Part shown: positions 55,308 to 64,000 of the stretch, in pieces | Layout of the letters: every line of letters starts with the position of its first letter | Numbering within the stretch: position 1 is the first letter of the stretch | From: Fragilaria crotonensis | Lineage: Eukaryota > Bacillariophyta > Fragilariophyceae > Fragilariales > Fragilariaceae | Reading direction: 5' to 3' | Length of the DNA stretch: 64,000 nt | Assembly (NCBI GenBank): GCA_022925895.1 | Contig: JAKSYS010000060.1 | Span: 62,001-126,000, forward strand | The notes under the pieces: generated by a model | Databases searched by the model: none | What the model saw: only the letters and a program-made list of their open reading frames with translations | What the model was told of the DNA's origin: nothing | Translations under genes and position numbers: made by a program

Positions 55308-57649
55308 TTAGTTACTGCCGCTACTCGGGGCTACTTCTTGAAGCCACTCCTCGCGAATCTGCGTTACGCCGCGAATGTATGTCTTCTTTGTTGTTAACAT
55401 TTCCGTGTAAACAACGCTCTTGGGTGCGGGATTCCGTCCAAACATAGTGGATGTTGGGTGAATGGCGACCATTCGACCACCAATCTTTGTCTTGTATCGT
55501 CCTCGTGATGATTGAATCGCACCGGAGTTACCACGACTGTTGTCTTTAACTTCTACCGTTGCCTGAACACGCAAGGCCACCTGGAGAAAAAGTCCAGCAC
55601 AGATTGCCCTGAAGAATTGTTCGCGCTCCGAGCCACAGGATTGGTTCACATCCATACCAAGTCCATTTCGATCTGTACTACGACCACATATGTCTTTCAA
55701 TTGAGATCGAACATCAAGAGCGCGAATCAGTGCCCGTCCACTTATAAAGTTACGAGTGCACCAATCACCATGTGAAAGCTTGCCTTCCTGCTTTTTGTTG
55801 TGCTTGGACGCAGGCACAGCCTCTTGTCGCCAGGCTTGAAACACATTCAGTAGCGTGGGAATGTCGCCTTCGTGACTTGCGAATCGTCGATGTGCGGCTG
55901 CCGCTTTGCCGCTGAAATCGCCTTGACGATAAAGATGTTTTCAGTACTCATCATGGCAACTGCGGTCAACATTTCGGAAGTGCAGCCGTGTTTTGCAGAC
56001 TGTAGTAGCAAGTGTCCGAAGGTCGGATCCAAGGGCAGCCTGGCAAGTTTCTTTCCATACTCGGTCAGATTCATATCCTTGTCGACAGCAGCGAGATTGA
56101 ACAGCAATTCGAATGCGGCAAGCAAACTTTCGAGTGCTGGAGGCGTCAAAAAGTCAAATGTTCTTGGATCGTGCACGCCCATACCCTTGAGCTGAAGGAC
56201 AACTTGCGCCAGGTTGACGCGCAGAATCTCGGGGGTAATATTGGCATCCAACGCATCGAATGCGTCTTCCGTGTAAAGGCGAAAGCAAAAACCTTCTGAT
56301 ACTCGACCCGCTCGACCGGTTCGCTGTGCCGCCTGCGCTTGACTAATGTCGCTCACCGTCAAAGTCTCCATGCCTGTGGTGCTGCTGAAATCCCGAAGCT
56401 TGTGCTTGCCACAGTCTACGACGTAGCGAATGCCATCCAGCGTAACAGAGGTTTCAGCAATATTGGTAGACAACACAATTTTCCGTCTGCATCCCTGAGG
56501 CTTGGGAGCAAACGCTAGCATTTGGGCTGCGGGTGGCATGGCAGCGTATAGGACACACACCAACACATCGTTCACCAGCGATGTCATGGAGTTCAAATTG
56601 GTTCCAATACCCCCGATCGATTGCACCAAGTCCTGGTTCAACTCCACACTATCCCTTTTCAGATGCTGCTTGAGCAAGGTCGCTAGGTCTTCGATTTCCT
56701 CTTGACCTGGAAGAAATACTAAAACATCCCCATCTTCCTCCTCCTCATGAATCTGCAGAACTGTTGAAAGCGCAGCATCCAAATAGTCGTCTTGGGCCTC
56801 CTTGGTGTACAAAATTTGAACTGGAAACTGACGTCCGGGAATCTGAATCTTGGTGGCCTTCGGAAAGAACGTTTGAAACGTTTCGACATCGAGAGTCGCC
56901 GACATGACCACGACACGAAGAGGAGGCAATCGCATTTGGTGAGCCCGCATTTTCATACGTCGCTTGATCAAATCATCTTTCGATTCCTCTCCCTGTTGTT
57001 GCCCATCGACAAGTCCATTCTTGCTCTGGGCTGCATTTCGTCTCGCGTCCATGGCTCGCTTGACCACTCCAAAAAGGACATCCGTTTGTAATGATCTTTC
57101 GTGAGCTTCATCTAAAAAGACAACACCATATTTGGACAAGAGAGGATCGCTGGTGGCCTCCCGTAATAACAATCCGTCCGTCAAGTACACAATTTTAGTC
57201 TCCGCACAGGTCAAGTCATCAAAGCGCACTCGATGTCCCACTACAGTTCCGGGATGACATCCAACTTCTTGTGCGACGCGTTTCGCTACCGTCATGGCTG
57301 CCACGCGACGGGGCTGTGTCACGGCGATGGTTGTACTAAATTGTTTTTCTCGGCTCAGGAATCCTGCTTCGTGTAAGAATGCTGGAATTTGGGTTGATTT
57401 TCCGGATCCAGTCTCCGCCACAACCAAGACGACTTCATGACTCCTGATGAGTTCGATAAGTTCGGATCTATATTGGTAGACGGGGAGCTTTTTGCGCAGT
57501 GGAGCCAGTTCTTTTTTGGAGGTCTGTGGATCCTTTTCTGCCCTTTCCTTTGATTTCTTGGCTTTCTTGTTGGACTTAGAATGCGTCGGGTGGGCGTCGT
57601 CGCGCTTGCGCTTTGTGCTTGCAAAGACTTTGTTTAGAACGCTCGACAT
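55308..57649 (-). CDS. DEAH-box RNA helicase (DHX family), with one frameshift in the sequence
   Basis: ATG at 57649. Motifs in order: I (AETGSGKST), Ia (TQPRRVAA), II (DEAH), III (SATL), IV-like FLPGQEEIEDL, V (STNIAETSVTL), VI (QRTGRAGR). The winged-helix and ratchet regions follow, then an OB-fold. At about 55933 the frame changes: ENIF should be followed by YRQGDFSGKAAAAHRRFASHEGD, which needs one more T in the TTT run. Restoring it would give about 780 residues. A paralogous fragment at 62.8 kb has four Ts there, so a deletion or sequencing error here is likely. The N-terminus is Lys/Arg-rich, as in nucleolar or spliceosomal helicases. It resembles DHX33/DHX40-size proteins; the exact orthologue is not decided. 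Confidence 0.85.
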
Positions 57650-58108
57650 TTCAGATATCTCTGAAGAGCTTCCGTTGCCGTTTCAATCAATAGTGAAGGG
57701 TGTTGGTGGCAATTGGCAATTGGCAATCATCGGCGTTTGTTCATTTACGCATCATGTACTCTGTCGTACTTCACATATTCATACTTTTTGGTACGCGACG
57801 ATGCTGATGATTCATGATGCGTCACGAGGTGTGCACGGTGATGAGTGAAAATCACGTACTGTGGTACAAGTACAGGTACTATCTCTAGAATGAAGATAGC
57901 TAATCTTTTCTTTTCGGCGGAAATGGACCTGTGCGTGAAGGATGGCCAATTGGCAACCCAGTAGATCAGTGATCAGTTTCTACTGTACTCGGAGTACTTT
58001 ACTACCAATTGTAACGAGTTTCTACAGAAGCACTACTAGAAAACATGATGTGTCCAACGAAGAACTCAAAACGGAAAACATTCGCCGAACAATCAAAATC
58101 GAAGAAAA
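57650..58108. other. divergent promoter region between the helicase and repeat-protein genes
   Basis: Non-coding, 459 bp, with ACTCGGAGTAC and GTACAAGTAC motifs near 57860-58000. It probably holds both promoters. Confidence 0.45.
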
Positions 58109-59740
58109 ATGACGGTCGATCGAACCTCCATCTCGGGACGGACGTCGCCCCTGTTGTTTCACTACTTAAGCGACCATCACGCAAACTGGTATCTGATAAG
58201 GAACCGCTTGACAGACTTGCCGGAAGAAGCTGCGGCTCGGAATCGTTACGGTAGAACGGCATTATACAAAGCTCTGTATCGTCGAGGCGAAGACTATCCT
58301 TCTTCACTGCTGGTCGGCTTACTGTTGGATGCTTACCCTCCAGCTATGTGGGAGAACGATCCCGAGTATTGTCCGTTAAAGGTGGCTTGTTGGCGTCGAG
58401 CCTCGCTTCCGATTCAAGAACGCTTGCTCCGATCTCGTCCAAGTCGTCCTTATGACGTCGCTGCTCTCTACGCCTTGTTGAAATCGTACGAGAATCTCTT
58501 CGGCGATGATCTCTTGCCAACAATCATCTATGGTGGTCGCGAGGGAGCTGAGATTTGGATGAAATTCTACGTGTTACTGAAATACTGCACACACAACACT
58601 ATGGAGAACCATCAGAATTTGCATGCCGCTGCTGCGACACCGACCTGCCCCCTGGAACTGCTGGCACTTAGTTTTTCGTTTTTTCCAGAACAAATTCGTC
58701 AACGTGACCGCTGTGGCAAACTTCCCCTTCACTACTATGTCATGGGCAATGGTCAGAGCTTGTCAGAAACGGCAGAACAAGTTAGTGAACTAACTCCAGT
58801 GGATGAGATCGAAAAACTTAAACACTTGCTCGACTGGTACCCAGAGGCGGTCACCATCCGCGACAGCTATTCACTGCGACTGCCGCTGCACTCTGCAATT
58901 GTACATGGGCGTCCATGGAGCTGGATTCAACTGATCCTAGGAGTGTCAACTGACGCTCTCTCGCAGGTCGATGGTGTGACACATCTCTATCCCTTTCAAC
59001 TTGCTGCCAACACGGAGACCTGCTCCTTGACAACCATCTTTGAACTGGTCCGAGCAGCGCCCTACCTTGTGACATCTGACAATCCGACGACTATTTATCT
59101 CAACTCCTTTCAGGAAGACGCCGCTCTCGCATCAGGTGAACAACTTGAATTTGAGACAGTCGAGGGAATGATGGGCGTCGCAAGCAGGAGGGATGATCCA
59201 GACCTCTGGAGGGACGTCCAAACGTTACTCTCTTATCGGGTGCCCACTGACCCGTGGTACGTTGTGCATGCCGTAGCTTCGCTTCCTCACTGTCCCCTCG
59301 TTCTGCTGGAATTGGCCGTTTTGATGCAGCATCATGAGCTAGAAATTCGCAATGCCGACGGGAACCTGCCGCTCCACCTCGCCGTCGCTCAGTCAAGATT
59401 TGACACTGGTGAAGACGATGATGATGACAATTATGATAGCGACGACGAGTCAGTGCGAACAACCCAAATCCGAATTCTCTTGAAGCATTATCCAGTCGCC
59501 GCGTCTCTCACTGACTCACGAGGACGACTACCTCTTCACGTTGCTGTTTGTTCTGGGCAACCGTGGACATCATTAAAGGCATTGATACAGGCATATCCTT
59601 CTGCTGTGTCGGAACGAGACGAGAGAGGTTTGTACCCGTTTCAAGTAGCGGCTGTCGAGGATGTTGCTGGAATTACGGAAGTGTATGAGCTGCTTCTCAC
59701 TGCACCACATTTGCTCTGCTCTGATCTTGTTGAGGCTTGA
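58109..59740 (+). CDS. ankyrin-type repeat protein
   Basis: Single exon of 543 residues from the ATG at 58109 (context AAAAATGAC). Repeats have the ankyrin-like pattern seen in diatom proteins: RNRYGRTALYKAL, RDRCGKLPLHYYV, RDSYSLRLPLHSAI, RNADGNLPLHLAV, TDSRGRLPLHVAV, RDERGLYPFQVAA, each with a following YP(E/S)A helix start. An acidic loop (EDDDDDNYDSDDE) lies near 440. No enzyme domain, signal peptide or membrane segment is seen. It is likely a protein-interaction scaffold of unknown partner. Confidence 0.82.
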   Translation: MTVDRTSISGRTSPLLFHYLSDHHANWYLIRNRLTDLPEEAAARNRYGRTALYKALYRRGEDYPSSLLVGLLLDAYPPAMWENDPEYCPLKVACWRRASLPIQERLLRSRPSRPYDVAALYALLKSYENLFGDDLLPTIIYGGREGAEIWMKFYVLLKYCTHNTMENHQNLHAAAATPTCPLELLALSFSFFPEQIRQRDRCGKLPLHYYVMGNGQSLSETAEQVSELTPVDEIEKLKHLLDWYPEAVTIRDSYSLRLPLHSAIVHGRPWSWIQLILGVSTDALSQVDGVTHLYPFQLAANTETCSLTTIFELVRAAPYLVTSDNPTTIYLNSFQEDAALASGEQLEFETVEGMMGVASRRDDPDLWRDVQTLLSYRVPTDPWYVVHAVASLPHCPLVLLELAVLMQHHELEIRNADGNLPLHLAVAQSRFDTGEDDDDDNYDSDDESVRTTQIRILLKHYPVAASLTDSRGRLPLHVAVCSGQPWTSLKALIQAYPSAVSERDERGLYPFQVAAVEDVAGITEVYELLLTAPHLLCSDLVEA

Positions 59741-60518
59741 ACACACGTAGGATTGAAGAAGATTGCACTACCCTTGCTGTTTCTGAGCCTTATACATCTG
59801 ATACCACAAGAAGGTGCAGGACAATGAAAATGTTTCAACCAAGAGCAAACGTTGCAAGCGAAGCTTGCACCTGATGGGCAATCAATTGAGATTTCGTATG
59901 GCCCCGAAACGTGTGTACGAGATGTGTGCACTCATGTTGAATCTCTGAGACGAGGTTGTCGTCTCTAGTGATATAGGCGTTCTGTCGTGGTTGCTGTATA
60001 GATCGGAACTTCAGAATGATGAAAATGGATTCAAACAACGTGTAGCTGTCCTAGACACTGTTGTCAAATCCGACTGTCAAAGTATCACCTCCCTGGCAAG
60101 TATGAAAGCTGGCGACATCATGACGGTTGTCGGTGGGTGAAATTGGAATGGGTGCATTATTGCTGTATGCGCGGAATTACATTGTCCAAGCCTGACACCG
60201 CTTCCAAGCGGGAGGCCATATCGTCGATTTCCCGCTCACCCCAACCTCTAACTGGCACCGCATGCCATACAGTGAGATCGTATGACGACATCATCGGTTG
60301 GAGTGATCGTATGACATCATTGGATGGAGTTAAACAATACTGTTGGATCATATTGACCGAGATACAAGAGGAATCATGAACATTAGACTATTGATACAAT
60401 CGTCTCTCTAGGTTTCACCATGGATCACTTTTGAAACAACATTTCTGTTTGACTTTGAAATGTCGACAACCGAAGACAAGAGTCTCGTCTAGACCGACTC
60501 ACTTTATTGTAAAATCCA
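59741..60518. other. intergenic with possible gene remnants
   Basis: No intact gene. Two short plus-strand coding-like stretches are present: about 59856-59965 (KLAPDGQSIEISYGPETCV) and about 60010-60140 (RVAVLDTVV...SMKAGDIMTVVGG, weakly PDZ-like). They may be pieces of a decayed gene; this is weak. Confidence 0.3.
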
Positions 60519-62210
60519 TTATCGACACTCTATTCTTCTTTTCCCACGGGAAAGATGAATCCCACCATTCGCTCTCGACAAAGATGCAAATGACTTGCAA
60601 ACACTCTCCATCTGGTTCACTGAAACAGGCGACAAGTCCTTATGCAGCTCTCCCAGCTTTCGCTTCACATCTTCGTCGCTTTCACCATTTGCATATAACG
60701 CCGCTATGAAATCCGTCAAGTAGGCGACGTGCGTCGCATCATCGTCATGCATAGACTGAATTCTGACGGCCATTTGATGATTATAGATCGCGTCACCGAA
60801 GCGATTTGTTTCACGAAGCAAAATGTTGCCGATTTTGTTGAGAACTCGCGCTGTTTCCACAGCGTCAACACTCCTCCCTAGGAACTCCCTTGAAAAGTAT
60901 CCCAGTGCTTCCTCCCACTTGCCACTTCTTTCAACCAAAATACCCATGGCGTGAAGGGAATCAGCTTCTTCCGATGTCAATGGCTGCAGCTGTGATCTTA
61001 ATTCCAGAGCCCGATGATGGTGAGTGAGGGCATCCTCGTACTGCCCTTGGTGGGTGCACAGTTCTCCCATCTCATATAGGCTTCTTGCCAGGTCAAGTGA
61101 GCATGGCGATAGCGTTTCTTGAATCGAGATAGCCTGAAGAAGATAAGACCGACCTGCTTCGTGATTTCCTGACGACATGTGCAAACCAGCAATGTGATGA
61201 AAGGTACTGGCAATCTCGAGCGAGTACGGAGCTACTGAATCTTGGATCTCCAGAGCCTTGGCGAAGTATGACATTGCTTGGCTTTGGCCTCCATTCTCGA
61301 GTTCATGCACTCGTCCAAGTTCGACGTAGGCGTTGGAGATTTCCAATGAAGCAGGAGCCTTTTCGTCGTACAGGGCAACAGCAAGGCCCAGCTGTTCCTT
61401 CGCCGCATCAATATCCTCCGCTTCGCGAAGAGCTCGTCCAAGTAAGTAGTGAACGCTCGCAACATCCAGCGAAGCGGGTGCCAATTCAGACAAGATTGAT
61501 AGCGCGCGTTTGAAAGATACAACCGCCTCTCGCGCCTCGCCCATGCTTTGTCGTGCCTGTCCAATATGAATATGTTGTATAGCACTCATGAGGGACCTTG
61601 GATTCAAAGACTCGTGGAAAGCCAAGGCCTTCTTGAGATATTGCAGTGCTGGCTTATATTGACGTTCCGACACCAAGCTCATTCCCACAAATTCTTGACT
61701 TTCGGCTTCAAAGCAAGTTCCTGGTTGAACGCTTGAGCGGATTTGGAGAGCTCTCGAGTGGAACTTCAAGCCACTGTCAATACCAGCTTCTTGGCTCAAA
61801 ATCCCGATTGATGATAATATGACGGCAACTTCGGGTGAGTTAGGCAGCAGAGAATCGACGATGGCGAGCGATCGCTTCATTAGTGTCAGCGCTTGGACAT
61901 GATTCCCCATTGCCTGTTCTTCATGGCCTCGACGTGATAACTCGACGGCGACAGAGATGCAACCTTCTGCTGACCTCCCTTCAGAAGATGTCGAGCGTTT
62001 GAGGTGATCGGTTGACATCGCTTCGCCATTGCGATACTTTCTTCCATCTGTGGAATCGTTTACGGGCACCATGGCGGCTTCTCGGACGGAGTTCGCGAGG
62101 TCGATCGAAAAAGATGGAAGACTCCTACGACAAGCTACAGTAGATAGAACGACGATATTTGAATGAGAAATGTAAATTTTGTGTCCGGTTGAAGATTTAT
62201 CAATTTGCAT
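60519..62210 (-). CDS. TPR-repeat protein, kinesin-light-chain-like type
   Basis: ATG at 62210 gives 563 residues; a second candidate ATG at 62072 (MVPVNDST, in a CCATGG context) would remove 46 residues and may be the true start. The protein is built of about nine 42-residue TPR units, marked by repeated (A/S)PxSL(D/E)(I/L/V)A motifs at the loop between helices, for example APASLEIS, APYSLEIA and SPCSLDLA. This spacing is that of kinesin light chain and related TPR_12 proteins. There is no kinesin heavy-chain-binding coiled coil and no NB-ARC domain. It is likely an adaptor of unknown partner. Confidence 0.82.
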   Translation of the reverse strand: MQIDKSSTGHKIYISHSNIVVLSTVACRRSLPSFSIDLANSVREAAMVPVNDSTDGRKYRNGEAMSTDHLKRSTSSEGRSAEGCISVAVELSRRGHEEQAMGNHVQALTLMKRSLAIVDSLLPNSPEVAVILSSIGILSQEAGIDSGLKFHSRALQIRSSVQPGTCFEAESQEFVGMSLVSERQYKPALQYLKKALAFHESLNPRSLMSAIQHIHIGQARQSMGEAREAVVSFKRALSILSELAPASLDVASVHYLLGRALREAEDIDAAKEQLGLAVALYDEKAPASLEISNAYVELGRVHELENGGQSQAMSYFAKALEIQDSVAPYSLEIASTFHHIAGLHMSSGNHEAGRSYLLQAISIQETLSPCSLDLARSLYEMGELCTHQGQYEDALTHHHRALELRSQLQPLTSEEADSLHAMGILVERSGKWEEALGYFSREFLGRSVDAVETARVLNKIGNILLRETNRFGDAIYNHQMAVRIQSMHDDDATHVAYLTDFIAALYANGESDEDVKRKLGELHKDLSPVSVNQMESVCKSFASLSRANGGIHLSRGKRRIECR

Positions 62211-62674
62211 CAATAATAGGGCAATACTTCAGACGAGTCTATAGGTTGGGAAAAACTACCTGGTGCGGTAAATGTCTGAGGATAGCGAAGGTAAATGACG
62301 GATTGACTCTACAGGATGAGATCTAAATGCCTCTTTCGCTGGTCCTTGAATGAACACAGATCTAAACGACCTCCAGAAGGTCAGGTGTCAGGGATTCACC
62401 AGACATTTGCACCCAAATCTAGAACCAGAGCGGGACTAGAATTTTCGTCTTACTAATGATTGCACTATTTCGCCATTGATATTTTTGTGTACAGGGTGAC
62501 GACTTATTCTAAAAATGACTCGACATTTCTGTCACGAACCCCAGTTCTCCTGTTCGAAGGTCGAACTACATATGGAGGAACACTACGTACTTTAAGTCTT
62601 TCAGCCCTCCCAAAATCGAACCTAGCGGTACTGCTTCTGGTGGAAGACATCTTTGTCACGGACGTATCTATCGG

Positions 62675-63169
62675 CTAATGATGGAGACGTAAGGGCCCAA
62701 TAGCATCGTTCACCTTGTCTGTGATGTTGATAGATACCAATAGCATTCTGGTTTCCAACGTCCTGGAAAGGTCCGGCCTTGCAGGCAGGCCTGAAACCTT
62801 CATAAGCATGGAAATATCTCCTTCATAATTTGGGAATCGTCGATGTGCGGCAGCCGCTTTGCCGCTGAAATTGCCTTGACTGTAAAAGATGTTTTCAGAA
62901 CTCATCATGGCAACAGCGGTCAACATTTCGGAAATACAGACGTGTTTTGCAGCTGTCGTAGCAAGTGTATCCTTCTCCCCTGCATCAATGGGATGAGTGC
63001 CAAGTCGAAGGCTCAAGAGCCCGGATTTGTACTCGACATTGATGTCCCTCGGTGTAATGTGCCCTACATGCTCCGTTGTGCGTCCTGAGATGCTAGGAGC
63101 CATCACAGAAATCAAGCGTTTTCCAGATGTATGAAAATATTCTAATTGTGGTAAAGATTTGTCAGACAA
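62675..63169 (-). pseudogene. fragment of a DEAH-box helicase (C-terminal ratchet region)
   Basis: A minus-strand frame contains AAKHVCISEMLTAVAMMSSENIFYSQGNFSGKAAAAHRRF and NYEGD at about 62820-62960. It aligns with the helicase at 55308-57649 over about 65 residues. The helicase core motifs are absent and flanking residues are unrelated. The copy diverges at many positions, so it is an old partial duplicate of this gene or of a paralogue. Stretch given in parts; the longest run quoted spans two motifs. Confidence 0.75.
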
Positions 63170-63916
63170 TGGACTGGATCGCTAGACGCAAGAAAGTTTG
63201 CAGAAGTTTGGTCGTCATGAAGACAGGTTAAGGTAGGACAATCATTTGTGAATAGAATCATCCAACTGTAACCCCACCTGGTTCATGCATTAGGCCTAGA
63301 TTTCCAACGGGTGCTACCGGTAGCACCAGCTTTCGTTGAGTTTCATAGCTGTGCTTTTTTTCGTCTCCCTCTTTGCAATGGACTACTCGAGTACAAGTAC
63401 TACTACGACTATGCGTATGTTCGTATTTGTAAATACTGGTATCGGGTTTGCTACCGGTACTGTACCGTTCTTGACGAATTGCGTTTCGGATCGTCCGTCG
63501 TATGTACCAGGACTGGAATCCGTTCGTACTACTCCCGTTCTATAGGGTGTGCTGCAATCCCCAGCCACCCATCAGTTTGAGTTTTAGGAAGTTTTGCCAG
63601 CACCCGGAGGTTTCTGTTTCTGACATCGCTGGATCATACTTGTACTGCGAGTATGACTTGCAACTTGCAACTTGCAACTTGCAACTGCTACAGGCCAACA
63701 CGCTTATTCCATAATCGTACGCAAACAAGTCGTAGAACTTATACTCGGACGATATAGAGAATAGAGACCCCTTCGAATCGACAGCAGTCAAACTAAATCA
63801 AGGAACACTGTACATGTAAATTGTCTCTGCTTTCTTTCTTTCCCCCCATCGCTCAACTCGCACACTCGACGCCTGTACCCATCACTTAAAGCCCAACACA
63901 CACAACATCAACAACC
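63170..63916. other. 5' flank of NSA2
   Basis: No gene. It has GTACAAGTACTACTAC-type motifs near 63392-63410, a CAACTTG micro-repeat at 63658-63688, and a pyrimidine-rich stretch with CAACA repeats just before the ATG. Confidence 0.45.
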
Positions 63917-64000
63917 ATGCCTCAACACGAACATATGGAACGCCACCGCAAGTTGCACGGCCGTCGTTTTGACGCCGAGGAGCGCGAACGCAAAAAGGAG
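63917..64000 (+). CDS. NSA2: ribosome biogenesis protein NSA2, 5' end only
   Basis: ATG at 63917 in the context CAACCATGCC opens 28 codons to the window edge: [19 protein letters not shown] and a Glu/Arg/Lys-rich continuation. The conserved N-terminus of NSA2 (MPQxExxERHxKLHGRR) is highly characteristic. NSA2 is a nucleolar factor needed for 27S pre-rRNA processing in the 60S subunit pathway. The rest of the gene is off the window. Confidence 0.87.
   Translation, partial: MPQHEHMERHRKLHGRRFDAEERERKKE

Overview
The window looks like nuclear DNA of a diatom, most likely a raphid pennate species (inference). The support is: host genes with short GT-AG introns (about 50-150 nt, judged from reading-frame continuity); a Ty1/copia element of the kind common in diatoms; a TULIP (LBP/BPI-like) plus PqiA-like membrane fusion; secreted trypsin-like proteases with Pro/Thr-rich linkers and six-cysteine ShK-like tails; and intergenic DNA crowded with short GTAC-type palindromes. 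There are no bacterial operons.

Layout. 1-13123: a copia polyprotein split inside its RNase H domain by a nested 9,333-bp DNA transposon (3092-12424). The transposon has perfect 13-bp terminal inverted repeats and a TC target duplication. It carries a Plavaka/CACTA-like transposase (minus), an unknown acidic passenger gene (minus) and a second passenger with an HxD...H motif that may be an Fe/2-oxoglutarate dioxygenase (plus). All three are broken by repeated single-base frameshifts, mostly in homopolymers. 13.1-14.7 kb: copia 3' flank. 14.9-17.0 kb: a multipass membrane protein gene. 19.3-20.7 kb: a wax-synthase-like MBOAT acyltransferase. 21.5-23.4 kb: UTP6, followed by a glycosyltransferase remnant and a decayed UTP6 duplicate. 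26.2-27.7 kb: an RRM/RS splicing factor. 29.1-30.3 kb: trypsin-like protease 1. 33.0-36.4 kb: UBE4/UFD2 ubiquitin ligase. 37.1-41.2 kb: the TULIP/PqiA fusion. 41.5-44.2 kb: a repeat-rich trypsin-like protease 2 with frameshifts. 44.35-50.87 kb: a complete tyrosine-recombinase (Ngaro/PAT-type) retrotransposon with split direct repeats in the order A1-gag-RT-YR-B1A2B2; gag and RT share one frame separated by a single TGA. 54.6-55.3 kb: a CZIB/DUF866 protein. 55.3-57.6 kb: a DEAH-box helicase with one frameshift. 58.1-59.7 kb: an ankyrin-type repeat protein. 60.5-62.2 kb: a TPR protein. 62.7-63.2 kb: a fragment of a second DEAH helicase. 63.9 kb onward: the first codons of NSA2.

The host genes are not a functional cluster. 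Ribosome biogenesis (UTP6, NSA2, perhaps the helicase), splicing, ubiquitin and secreted/membrane genes are mixed on both strands. The most interesting material is the mobile DNA: the nested transposon with its oxygenase-like passenger, and the retroelement whose gag-stop-pol layout suggests TGA readthrough. All intron calls come from reading-frame continuity and splice-site dinucleotides and have not been checked against transcripts.
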